NCBI GenBank assembly: GCA_015663855.1
Contig: DQRJ01000186.1
Location: forward strand, 1-7,788
DNA: 7,788 bases
Source: Flavobacteriales bacterium
GTDB lineage: Bacteria > Bacteroidota > Bacteroidia > Flavobacteriales_D > Sanyastnellaceae
Direction: 5' to 3'
The notes under the pieces: generated by a model
Database searches by the model: none
What the model was told of the DNA's origin: nothing
The model's input: the letters and a program-made list of their open reading frames with translations, nothing else
Part shown: positions 1 to 6,527 of the stretch, piece after piece
Position numbering within the stretch: the first letter of the stretch is position 1
How the letters are laid out: the number at the start of each line of letters is the position of its first letter
Program-made: the position numbers and the translations under genes

Positions 1-20
1 ATGCCGAGGACTCACGATAA

Positions 21-81
21 ACGGTGTATTATCTTGAATATAAGCGTATTGCATATTGGTGACTACGTCACCTCGTCTAAT
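21..81 (+). repeat. Palindromic intergenic repeat, copy 1
   Basis: Positions 58-72 form a perfect hairpin, GGTGAC-TAC-GTCACC, followed directly by the tail TCGTCTAAT (73-81). The 24-nt unit matches the copy at 7626-7649 at 21 of 24 positions, and 66-81 is identical to 7634-7649. Upstream, 21-33 (ACGGTGTATTATC) resembles 7580-7592 (ACGGTTGATTATC), so the similarity extends beyond the hairpin. This may be the right-hand end of an element like the one at 7473-7649, cut off by the window edge. No gene is visible in 1-171, and no terminator for the deiminase gene was recognised there. Confidence 0.75.
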
Positions 82-171
82 AGTGTTCCGTTTCCGTTTT
101 GCTAAGACTACAAGACATTATTTTGCATAGAAGTCCAGGGACAGCAATATTTTGACTAATGAAAATTTCTT

Positions 172-1956
172 TTAAGGGCACCCAGCACTAAATATCGATA
201 AGAAGTATAGAATGTCGCCTACAGTTACGCTGCCATCAGAGTTTATGTCGGCTGTGCAAGTGGCGCCTGAGCAGCCGAATTCGCTGAGGATTATAAGTAA
301 ATCTGCAACGTTCATTCCGCCATCACCGTTTATGTCGCCAGGGCAGCATGGAGGAGTACATGAGCCGTCGTCTTGTGAGGCGAGGGGGTTGAAGTTGCAG
401 GCGCTAGGGTCTGTGCAGCCGAACGGGTCGGTGGAAATCGTGAATGATTTGAAGCCTATAGGAGCTGTTATGGGGCGTCTCTGCACTTTTCCTGAGTAAG
501 CAGATGCTTGGACGTAGTATTCGACGGCACCACCGCCTGGAGCTGCAGATGCCGGGATTGTACCGGAGTACATTCCGCCGCCAATCGATGTCATAAGAAC
601 GGGGGTGAAGCTGAAGGACCCCTCATTTCTCCAGTAAATAGAGGCGAGAGAGATTCCGTCGCGGTGCTTGATGTAAGCTTGTACCGTGTATCCTGAAGGA
701 GAGGCGGCAGTGTTTTCGAGAGATTTGAAGCTTATGAGGAGGGGGTCGGGGACGCCTATTTCGTGAATGATACAATGGATGGCTCCAGAAGCGGAAATGA
801 TGGCTTCGGGACTGTTGTCGCAGTCTATTCCGACAATGTTATATCCGGGTAGAAGTTCCTCGTAAATACGAAGGGCGGTCGTGTCGTACTGAGTATAGTA
901 CATCGGTACCAGTAGGGTTTTGTTGACGAACATAGCGTTTGCGTACGTGCAGTAGTATCCGCCTTGGTTCGGATAGCCTCCGCCAGATTGGGGAGGGGCC
1001 GGAATCCAATGAACTTTAAATGGAGTGCCCCACTTGGTAGTGAAGTTATCTAGCACATATTGGATGTTCGCTTCGATCTGAGGACCGTCAGCCGTGCCTG
1101 GGGGGTAAGAAGATACTAAGAGAGTTTCCTCATCTAGAAGCTTCATGTGCATGTCGATATGGTGGATGCCATCGTAGGGGAGGGTGGGCATCTTTATGTA
1201 AGTGTCGATGCCCATAAAGTCACTCATAATACCATCGATTTGGGCTTCGGTGTGGTTAGGGAAGTTTCCTCCCCAGCCCGTTGAGCCGCCTGAGTTTTCG
1301 TCGAGAATTAGATTAGACGAAAATGCAGTTCCGAATCCGTCGCTCATAAAATTCCCGCCCGTTGCCATGAAATCGTAAGGGGCCGCTGTTGTAGAGTAGA
1401 TTTCTAATCCGAGGGCTGCAGCTACGTCGTCAGGGGATATGTCATCGTCAGGTCGAGGTCTATTGTAGATCCAATCGACCATGAATCCATTGTCTACTTC
1501 GTTTGCGTAAACGGTAGTACCGCCGTAATCTCGAACCCAAATCGTGTTTAAGGCGGTGTTAATAATCGTGATGTTACTCATGTTCACGGGTCCTCCATAG
1601 CTAGAGTTCTGCAGATAAGATTGTGTGCTCGTCGGATTTTCGGACAAAATAATCACGGGACATTCGCTCACTGACGCGGCAACGATCTGCTTGAGTATGC
1701 CTGTATAGCTCGTCCAACTTACTACTAAAGCTTGAATTTCCTCCCATTCAGCCATAGTTCTGAGATTTGCGTACGGAGGGGGCGTAGTAATCGCACGGCT
1801 GGAATTTGAGGGAGGCGTGTACCCTGCTTGTAGGGCCTGTAATTTCTCGTGAATTGTAAGATTGTGGGGAAGTCCGGTTAATGGAGTTTGGCCTAAAAGG
1901 GCGCCTGAAAAGCCAGTAAAAATTAAGATACTTAGGACGAGGACTAACTTATTCAT
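172..1956 (-). CDS. Secreted peptidylarginine deiminase-like enzyme with Ig-like and dockerin-like C-terminal domains
   Basis: 594 aa. Residues 1-22 are a signal peptide (Lys3, hydrophobic core, likely cut near ALLG/Q). Residues ~65-403 are a PAD_porph (agmatine/peptidylarginine deiminase) domain that hydrolyses a guanidinium to ureido plus ammonia. Catalytic-type residues are visible: W140 and D143 in IWVRDYGG, GGN at 200-202, H266 and D268 in HHID, N340 in YANAMFVN, and nucleophile C395 in GAIHCIIHEI. The YNRPRP motif places R166 and R168 about 23-25 residues after D143. From memory, PPAD R152/R154, which hold the substrate's C-terminal carboxylate, have the same spacing, so peptide C-terminal arginine is a likelier substrate than agmatine. 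An Ig-like domain follows (~405-508), as in PPAD. Next come the Cys-rich GCTDPSACN...DDGSC module (513-533) and two dockerin-like calcium loops (D541/N543/D545/N549/D552 and D570/N572/D574/T578/D581). No usual T9SS C-terminal domain is seen. Family assignment is firm; peptide specificity is inferred. Confidence 0.9.
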   Translation of the reverse strand: MNKLVLVLSILIFTGFSGALLGQTPLTGLPHNLTIHEKLQALQAGYTPPSNSSRAITTPPPYANLRTMAEWEEIQALVVSWTSYTGILKQIVAASVSECPVIILSENPTSTQSYLQNSSYGGPVNMSNITIINTALNTIWVRDYGGTTVYANEVDNGFMVDWIYNRPRPDDDISPDDVAAALGLEIYSTTAAPYDFMATGGNFMSDGFGTAFSSNLILDENSGGSTGWGGNFPNHTEAQIDGIMSDFMGIDTYIKMPTLPYDGIHHIDMHMKLLDEETLLVSSYPPGTADGPQIEANIQYVLDNFTTKWGTPFKVHWIPAPPQSGGGYPNQGGYYCTYANAMFVNKTLLVPMYYTQYDTTALRIYEELLPGYNIVGIDCDNSPEAIISASGAIHCIIHEIGVPDPLLISFKSLENTAASPSGYTVQAYIKHRDGISLASIYWRNEGSFSFTPVLMTSIGGGMYSGTIPASAAPGGGAVEYYVQASAYSGKVQRRPITAPIGFKSFTISTDPFGCTDPSACNFNPLASQDDGSCTPPCCPGDINGDGGMNVADLLIILSEFGCSGATCTADINSDGSVTVGDILYFLSIFSAGCP

Positions 1957-1964
1957 GTGACTAG

Positions 1965-1972
1965 CAATTTTA
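1965..1972 (-). promoter_or_regulatory. Possible -7 promoter box of the deiminase gene
   Basis: On the minus strand TAAAATTG lies 8 nt before the ATG and has one mismatch to the Bacteroidota -7 consensus TAnnTTTG. No convincing -33 TTG was found. The box sits inside the imperfect palindrome CTAG...CTAG at 1961-1976. If used, the transcript would be nearly leaderless. Confidence 0.3.
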
Positions 1973-1978
1973 CTAGGG

Positions 1979-2152
1979 CTAATAATTTGAGCCGAAGGCA
2001 GATAATATATCTAGGACGTAACGAACACCCACATAGTTGCCTCCGTTGAGATATCCTCCGCATTGATCTGGGAATGAACACCCGGAATTTGAGATAAGTA
2101 GGAGCACGTCTTGTACGGTTCACTCTCTAACTGAATGTGCCCCACGTAAGCA
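1979..2152 (-). pseudogene. Remnant of a dockerin-like protein C-terminus
   Basis: The minus strand from 2119 to the TAG at 1981-1979 encodes 46 residues with a dockerin pair pattern: TVQDVLLLISNSGC, then YLNGGNYVGVRYVLDILSAFG. This aligns with the deiminase C-terminus (NVADLLIILSEFGC, then DINSDGSVTVGDILYFLSIF). Upstream in the same frame is a TGA (2122-2120). Beyond it, a Cys codon at 2152-2150 sits at the spacing at which the intact protein has Cys538. A TAA at 2161-2159 closes the frame. Key loop acidic residues are lost (expected DLNGDG reads YLNGGN), there is no start codon or protein body, and the fragment begins just after the end of fmt. It is best read as the eroded 3' end of a deleted gene. 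Nucleotide similarity to the deiminase 3' end looks low, so it was probably a different protein rather than a recent tandem copy. Confidence 0.65.
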
Positions 2153-2173
2153 TAGTAATTAGCGTGTAATGTC

Positions 2174-3133
2174 TTAAGACACGAACGAAATGATGGGGTC
2201 TCTATGTCCTCTAAGGTAATCTTCAGTTTTCATCGCACTTTTCCCAGCTGGTTGTATGATCGCAATTTCGATAGAACCGTCGCTAGTTCCGACAATAATT
2301 TTATGGTCTAGGGTCGAGAGTTCACCGGCGTTTAATGCGACGTTATTCGAAATCTTCGCTTTGAGAATTTTAATCTGCGCATCGGGAGCATCTTGTAAAA
2401 AAGTAATCGCACCTGGATAAGGACTAAGCCCACGAATCATGTTGTGCAGCTCAACCGTGGGGCGGTTCCAGTCAATAATTCTGTCTTCCTTAAAAAGTTT
2501 CGGAGCATCAAGTAGCTCTTTCTCGCCTTCGGCCAAACCCGATTGGGGTTCTGCCTCAGCCTTCCCATCTGCAATCTCATCGACGGTACTAGCGAGTAGG
2601 TGTTTACCCGACTCAAGAATTCTATCGTGTAACGAACCAGCATTTTCGTCCTCTCCGATATCCAGCCTAACTTTTCCTAAAACATCGCCTGTATCTATTT
2701 TGTGTGACAGTAAAAACGTCGTCGCTCCAGACTCTTTAGCCCCAGCCATTATCGCCCTTTGAATCGGCGCTGCCCCCCTAAATTGCGGAAGCAACGACCC
2801 ATGTAAGTTCACGGTACCCATCTTCGGCATATCCCAAACAACTTCTGGCAGCATCCTAAACGCGACCACTACACCTAAATCGGCATTCCATTCTCTAAGC
2901 CTAGCGAGAAAGCCCTCCTCACGAAGTCGTACGGGCTGTTCTACAGGCAACCCTCTCTCTATAGCGAGCTTCTTCACGGCGGATTGAGAAATCTTCCTGC
3001 CTCGCCCACTTTCTCGATCCGGCGCAGTAACAACGCCCACCACTTCGTGCCTACCCTCTAAAAGGGTCTCTAAGCACGTCGCCGCAAATTCCGGCGTTCC
3101 CATAAATACAATTCTCAGGCGTTTTTCCTCCAT
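2174..3133 (-). CDS. fmt: Methionyl-tRNA formyltransferase
   Basis: 319 aa, close to the usual ~310-320. The enzyme transfers a formyl group from 10-formyl-tetrahydrofolate to the amino group of Met-tRNA(fMet) in the cytoplasm, for translation initiation. The N-terminal Rossmann-type domain starts with RIVFMGTPEFA (residues 7-17). The catalytic segment NLHGSLLPQFRGAAPIQRA carries N109 and H111, and HKIDTGDVL carries D147, giving the Asn/His/Asp set of the family. The C-terminal tRNA-binding domain is recognisable by DWNRPTVELHNMIRGLSPYPGA (residues 221-242, read with neighbours) and by QPAGKSAMKTEDYLRG near the end. No peptide deformylase gene lies beside it. It is transcribed away from the FISUMP gene across an 83-nt divergent spacer. 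All key residues are intact and the assignment is secure. Confidence 0.97.
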   Translation of the reverse strand: MEEKRLRIVFMGTPEFAATCLETLLEGRHEVVGVVTAPDRESGRGRKISQSAVKKLAIERGLPVEQPVRLREEGFLARLREWNADLGVVVAFRMLPEVVWDMPKMGTVNLHGSLLPQFRGAAPIQRAIMAGAKESGATTFLLSHKIDTGDVLGKVRLDIGEDENAGSLHDRILESGKHLLASTVDEIADGKAEAEPQSGLAEGEKELLDAPKLFKEDRIIDWNRPTVELHNMIRGLSPYPGAITFLQDAPDAQIKILKAKISNNVALNAGELSTLDHKIIVGTSDGSIEIAIIQPAGKSAMKTEDYLRGHRDPIISFVS

Positions 3134-3137
3134 ACCG

Positions 3138-3145
3138 CAATATTA
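3138..3145 (-). promoter_or_regulatory. Possible -7 promoter box of fmt
   Basis: TAATATTG on the minus strand, one mismatch to TAnnTTTG, followed by CGGT and then the ATG. It has the same close spacing as boxes in front of other genes in this window. No clear -33 element is seen, so the call rests on position and recurrence. Confidence 0.35.
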
Positions 3146-3183
3146 ACACCTTGCATCTTAATAAAATAAATCTTAGTATATTT

Positions 3184-3196
3184 ATGTTCTGAACAT
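3184..3196. promoter_or_regulatory. Perfect palindrome in the divergent fmt/FISUMP spacer
   Basis: ATGTTC-T-GAACAT is a perfect inverted repeat of two 6-nt arms around one base. It lies just upstream of the likely -7 box of the FISUMP gene (3203-3210), where a repressor or activator would bind. The regulator is unknown, and chance occurrence in a short AT-rich spacer cannot be excluded. Confidence 0.35.
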
Positions 3197-3202
3197 CAAG
3201 TT

Positions 3203-3210
3203 TATCTTTC
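3203..3210 (+). promoter_or_regulatory. Likely -7 promoter box of the FISUMP gene
   Basis: TATCTTTC matches TAnnTTTG except for the last base and lies 6 nt before the ATG at 3217. The -33 position has only a TTTATG-like sequence (3181-3186). The 5' leader would be very short. Confidence 0.4.
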
Positions 3211-3216
3211 TAACCT

Positions 3217-4005
3217 ATGAAATACTTTTCTACTCTTTTCCTATCGTTTCTATGCTGTTTCCTACTTCCCCTTACTTCTCAAGGCCAAACAACTTTTTCT
3301 GGACATGATAGCGATGAAGACGGATGCATTGGCACGAATGATTTATTATCTATCCTATCCGTGTTTGGTACATGCAATGCGATATTTAATTGTGGCGACC
3401 TCGTCACCCACGACGGCTATGACTACTCTACACTGCAAATAGGCGACCAGTGTTGGTTCAGCGAAAACTGTCGATACCTGCCTTGTGTTTCTACAAGTTC
3501 TTCAAGCTCAACCACTACTCCTTATTACTACGTATACGGCTACGAGGGTTCAGACGTTCCAGCGGCTAAAGCCCAAGCTGTTTACGACACTTTCGGGGTT
3601 CTTTACAACTGGACAGCTATTATGGTGGATGGTATATGTCCTAGCGGATGGCATATCCCTACCGATTTAGAATTTCAATATATGGAAATGGCATTAGGAA
3701 TGTCAGAAGCTGAGGCTGGAAGTACTGGTTGGCGCGGTACAGACCAGAGTGTACAAATGAGATCCACATCTGGCTGGGAAGGCGAAAATAACGGCACTAA
3801 CTCTAGCGGTCTTAACTGTTTACCAGCTGGTTACGCTTACCCAGGTGGTTTCGACTTACTTGGATCCTTTGTTGGCTTTTGGACTTCTTCCTCATCGTCC
3901 ACTTCTTCTGCTTGGAGGCGCTATTTTGGCTATAGCTATGACGGTGTTTTTCGCAATCCAAACTCTAGAAGCAATAGCTTTTCGGCCCGCTGTATTCAGA
4001 ATTAA
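3217..4005 (+). CDS. Secreted FISUMP-domain protein with an N-terminal dockerin-like loop
   Basis: 262 aa. Residues 1-23 are a signal peptide with cleavage likely near SQG/Q; no proper lipobox is seen, so probably not a lipoprotein. Residues 31-42 form one calcium-loop motif (DSDEDGCIGTND; D31, D33, D35, G39, D42), followed by LLSILSVFGTC, the same pattern as the deiminase C-terminus but single and N-terminal. From ~66 to the end is a FISUMP (Fibrobacter succinogenes major paralogous) domain. Its marks are YSTLQIGDQCWFSEN, GVLYNW, CPSGWHIPTDLEF (141-153), GLNCLPAGYAYPGG, FWTSS and the terminal SFSARC. Two Ser/Thr runs (92-101 and 223-231) are notable. FISUMP domains occur in bacterial surface proteins of unclear function with a C-type-lectin-like fold, so binding rather than catalysis is likelier. 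It converges on the MATE gene with a 40-nt gap and no clear terminator. Confidence 0.88.
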   Translation: MKYFSTLFLSFLCCFLLPLTSQGQTTFSGHDSDEDGCIGTNDLLSILSVFGTCNAIFNCGDLVTHDGYDYSTLQIGDQCWFSENCRYLPCVSTSSSSSTTTPYYYVYGYEGSDVPAAKAQAVYDTFGVLYNWTAIMVDGICPSGWHIPTDLEFQYMEMALGMSEAEAGSTGWRGTDQSVQMRSTSGWEGENNGTNSSGLNCLPAGYAYPGGFDLLGSFVGFWTSSSSSTSSAWRRYFGYSYDGVFRNPNSRSNSFSARCIQN

Positions 4006-4045
4006 ATTATTAAGATTAAGCAACGAGGTATAAGTACTAGTAGAT

Positions 4046-5440
4046 TCAACTAAGCGACTCTAGTCCTCTGCGCCATTTGCCGTTTCGGAGCATGAGGAGA
4101 CTTCCGAGTCCGATTAAGGTAAAGTACACCCATTCGACACGCCAAATGATCTCTATGGGGAAGTATTGAACTATAGAGGGGTCGTTTGTTGAGATGGGAG
4201 GAATCGGGGATGTGAGGTAGAATGCGGTGGCGAGATAGCAGCCCGCGCCTATCATCTCTACGAGGAAAGCGCGCTTAGTGCCTCCCGCTCCCTCGAGCGT
4301 AGATAGAAAGAGGGTCGAGATAGAGAATCCTATGACGGCAATAAAGAGGGTCGAAAACGTTCGGGACATACTCGCAATAGATTGCAGGTCGTCGAAGAAG
4401 ATTCGAGCTAGGGATTCGGGGTAGAGGATGAATCCGTGTGACATTATTATAACACCCACGATATTTATTAAGGCGAGTCGCTTTAGGGCAGGAGTGAGGT
4501 CGGAGGTGCGCGATGCGCCGATTAGTTGGGAGACGACGGTGCGGGTGGTTTGGGATATGCCAGAGGAAATGACGAAGGCAAGCATGAACGCATTACGACC
4601 GATGTGAGAGATTTTCAGCTCGGTAGAACCTACTTTCTCGACGAAGAAGAAGAACGAAGTCCAAGTCCCTACCGTGAGCAGGAGCTGCCCCATGAGCGGG
4701 CCGGAGATAGCCCACCAAGCTTTAATGACGACTCCGTCAGGGCGCTTAGGGAGTTTGAAGAATCGGGGCTCGACTTTGAGCATGACGAGTACGGCTACGA
4801 GGAATCCCGTTATTTCCGCTGTGAGGGAAGCTCTAGCCGCTCCGATATAGCCCATGGCCGAGAATCCGAGGTTGCCGTCTATCCACGCGTAGTCTAGTAG
4901 GAGGTTCGTGAGGGCGGTAGTGAGGCTAACGATAAGAAGTAGTTTCGTTCGTGCTAGACCAGTCCAATACGCTGTTATGGCGAATGTTATACCGAAGGGA
5001 AGGAAACCCCAAGTTCGTGTGGTGAGGAAGGGCTCGAATACGTCCCTTACTATGTCGCTAGAAATCAGCCTTCCTAGGAAGCCTTGGTTTAATAAGAGGA
5101 CTGTCGCGACGAGAGCTACGGCAAGGATGGAGTGTATGACGAGCCCCATTCGGCCTGTACGAATTTGTAGGGCATCGTTACCTTCTCCGTGTCGGCGTGC
5201 GACGAGGATTTGGATTCCGGTCGCACTACCGAAAATGAGCATTCCGAAGGTGAGATATATGAGTCCGGCATTTCCCGCACCGTTGATTGCAGATTCGCTC
5301 ACTCGTGCGAGGAAGAAGTTGTCTGTGAGGAGGACTAGGAATTGCACGAAAGTTCCGATAGAGATCGGGAGTGCAATATTTAAAAGGCCGAGCGTGCTTG
5401 TGTCGAGACGATTTGTCGATTTCGATAATAAGTCGCTCAT
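4046..5440 (-). CDS. MATE-family multidrug/cation antiporter-type exporter
   Basis: 464 aa from the chosen start. MATE proteins export drugs or metabolites across the inner membrane in exchange for Na+ or H+. The frame is open further upstream to 5512, but those 24 residues are basic, lie inside trmH and do not look like MATE sequence. The ATG at 5440 overlaps the trmH stop as ATGA, and from there MSDLLSKSTNRL leads into the first membrane helix. About 12 hydrophobic segments in two MatE halves are visible. In the first half, D40 (LLTDNFFLAR), GIQILVARRHGEGN (75-88) and NLLLDYAWIDGNLGF (179-193) are family-typical. The second half has GPLMGQLLL and SGISQTTRTVVSQLIGA. A hydrophilic loop follows the last-but-one helix and the tail is basic. 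Substrate cannot be predicted. Coupling to trmH suggests co-expression but no obvious shared pathway. Confidence 0.92.
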   Translation of the reverse strand: MSDLLSKSTNRLDTSTLGLLNIALPISIGTFVQFLVLLTDNFFLARVSESAINGAGNAGLIYLTFGMLIFGSATGIQILVARRHGEGNDALQIRTGRMGLVIHSILAVALVATVLLLNQGFLGRLISSDIVRDVFEPFLTTRTWGFLPFGITFAITAYWTGLARTKLLLIVSLTTALTNLLLDYAWIDGNLGFSAMGYIGAARASLTAEITGFLVAVLVMLKVEPRFFKLPKRPDGVVIKAWWAISGPLMGQLLLTVGTWTSFFFFVEKVGSTELKISHIGRNAFMLAFVISSGISQTTRTVVSQLIGASRTSDLTPALKRLALINIVGVIIMSHGFILYPESLARIFFDDLQSIASMSRTFSTLFIAVIGFSISTLFLSTLEGAGGTKRAFLVEMIGAGCYLATAFYLTSPIPPISTNDPSIVQYFPIEIIWRVEWVYFTLIGLGSLLMLRNGKWRRGLESLS

Positions 5441-6132
5441 TTTTCGAGGGGTATTGTGAGCCCGGCACGATCTAAAATTGCGTCGGCAGCTTTTACGGTT
5501 CGGTAAATCCACTGGAGTCGAAGATGCTGCTTTTCTTCTTCGCTTAAACCTGGGTCGATTCCGGCTTCTCTAACCCTCGCACAAACGCGATTCATCACTA
5601 TCGCCGAAGCCACCGAAATATTGAAGCTCTCCGAAAATCCGTACATCGGAATCTCCACATAATCATCTACTTCCTTCATCAACTTATCTGAAATCCCTTT
5701 GAATTCTGTTCCCATTACTATGGCGACCGGTTTATCTATGGGTAAGGTGTCCGGAGTGAATCCCCCCTCGTGAGGTGAGGTTGCCACGATGCGGTATCCT
5801 CTCGCCCTCAACTTCGCTATGGCCGCTGCGTGTGGGTCGGCAGCGTCTAAGTGCCTGTGCAGCGTTAGCCACCTTGAAGCTCCCTTCGATACGCTCTGAT
5901 TTTTAGACCAAACATTATACGACTCTATCATATGAACATCCTGTATCCCTAAACCATCGGCACTCCGCATTACAGCGCTAGCATTTCGACTTTGGTATAC
6001 ATCCTCGAGAACCATTACAACATGACGAGTCCTCTTTTCGAGAACGCGCTCGAATTTCTCCAGCCTACTCTGAGTGAGCAACGGCGTGAGCACGTCGAGA
6101 CAATCCTGAATATTCTTACTGAGCTTAGTCAA
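5437..6132 (-). CDS. trmH: TrmH-family tRNA (guanosine-2'-O-)-methyltransferase
   Basis: 231 aa. A SPOUT-class enzyme that uses S-adenosylmethionine to methylate a ribose 2'-OH; for TrmH proper this is Gm18 in the tRNA D-loop. Motif 1 is NASAVMRSADGLGI, with N50 and catalytic-type R56 at the same 6-residue spacing as N35/R41 of the Thermus enzyme. Motif 2 is IVMGTEFKGIS (138-148). Motif 3, forming the trefoil knot, is GFSESFNISVASAIVMNRV (165-183). The start is TTG (6132-6130): an in-frame TAG lies six codons upstream, and the first ATG (residue 40) would remove the conserved N-terminal helix, so TTG is the only reasonable choice unless GTG at codon 14 is used. Its stop overlaps the MATE start (ATGA). 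Only 30 nt separate its start from the HU terminator, leaving little room for its own promoter. Confidence 0.93.
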   Translation of the reverse strand: MTKLSKNIQDCLDVLTPLLTQSRLEKFERVLEKRTRHVVMVLEDVYQSRNASAVMRSADGLGIQDVHMIESYNVWSKNQSVSKGASRWLTLHRHLDAADPHAAAIAKLRARGYRIVATSPHEGGFTPDTLPIDKPVAIVMGTEFKGISDKLMKEVDDYVEIPMYGFSESFNISVASAIVMNRVCARVREAGIDPGLSEEEKQHLRLQWIYRTVKAADAILDRAGLTIPLEK

Positions 6133-6162
6133 CTTCGTGTTTCTTTTCTAAAATAGATACCC

Positions 6163-6193
6163 AAAAAAAAAGCCCCTCCTTGGAAGGAGAGGC
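6163..6193 (-). terminator. Intrinsic terminator of the HU gene
   Basis: Read on the minus strand, GCCTCTCCTT-CC-AAGGAGGGGC forms a 10-bp stem (one G-T pair; the inner pairs probably open to a 4-nt loop) and is followed by nine T residues. It lies 24 nt beyond the HU stop codon. On the plus strand there is no T-tract on the proper side, so it works in one direction only. Confidence 0.93.
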
Positions 6194-6217
6194 CTTAATC
6201 TTTAATTCAAATTTGAA

Positions 6218-6481
6218 TTAGACAACTAAGCCTGATCCTGCTTTGAATTTTACAACGTTCTTAGCTTTGATCTGAATCTCAGCACCAGTCTGTGGGTTAC
6301 GACCCTTACGAGCTGGACGGTGAGAAACTGAGAAAGAACCGAATCCTACAAGAGAAACACGGTCACCCTTAGCGAGTGCTCCTTTAGTTGCTTCTAAGAA
6401 TCCTTCTAGTGCGCGACCTGCGTCCGCTTTTGAGATGCCGGCACTTGAAGCCATTGCATCAACCAATTCTGCTTTGTTCAT
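6218..6481 (-). CDS. hup: HU-family DNA-binding nucleoid protein
   Basis: 87 aa, the normal size for HU (~90). HU dimers bend and compact DNA without strong sequence preference. The protein begins MNKAELVDAMASSAGISKADA, two helices of the dimer core. Then GFGSFSVSHRPARKGRNPQTG (46-66, given in parts: GFGSFSV, RPARKGRNPQTG) is the HU/IHF signature leading into the DNA-binding arm. P63 in NPQTG is the residue that intercalates between bases. The end is KFKAGSGLVV. It is a single-gene unit with its own promoter (6528-6558) and a strong terminator, as expected for a highly expressed protein. An A-rich leader precedes the ATG with no Shine-Dalgarno sequence, which is usual in Bacteroidota. HU rather than IHF is favoured by the family-typical arm, but the two are hard to separate by eye. 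Confidence 0.97.
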   Translation of the reverse strand: MNKAELVDAMASSAGISKADAGRALEGFLEATKGALAKGDRVSLVGFGSFSVSHRPARKGRNPQTGAEIQIKAKNVVKFKAGSGLVV

Positions 6482-6504
6482 GAGAATGATTTTTTTTAAG
6501 GTTA

Positions 6505-6516
6505 AACAATATTGTT
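6505..6516. promoter_or_regulatory. 12-bp palindrome in the HU leader
   Basis: AACAATATTGTT is a perfect palindrome between the predicted HU transcription start (~6521) and the ATG. It could be an operator or simply AT-rich chance; nothing else supports a role. Confidence 0.25.
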
Positions 6517-6527
6517 ACTTATCGTTG

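Noticed and set aside
212..696. Plus-strand open frames opposite the deiminase C-terminus.
   Set aside because: The minus-strand frame encodes recognisable calcium loops and an Ig-like domain; the plus-strand products have no recognisable features.
2437..2762. Open frames on both strands inside fmt.
   Set aside because: fmt is intact, full length and has all catalytic residues; these are out-of-frame shadows.
3870..4005. The lectin-like FISUMP C-terminus as a variable region of a diversity-generating retroelement.
   Set aside because: FISUMP/C-lectin folds can be such targets, but no reverse transcriptase, accessory gene or second template-like copy of the C-terminal segment is visible in the window.
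4526..5459. Long plus-strand open frames opposite the MATE gene.
   Set aside because: They are charged, low-complexity translations without family motifs, and the minus strand carries a complete 12-helix transporter over the same bases.
5441..5512. An in-frame upstream start for the MATE gene at 5512 (24 more residues).
   Set aside because: The extra residues are Arg/Cys-rich, lie wholly within trmH and do not resemble MATE N-termini; the ATG at 5440 overlaps the trmH stop as ATGA.
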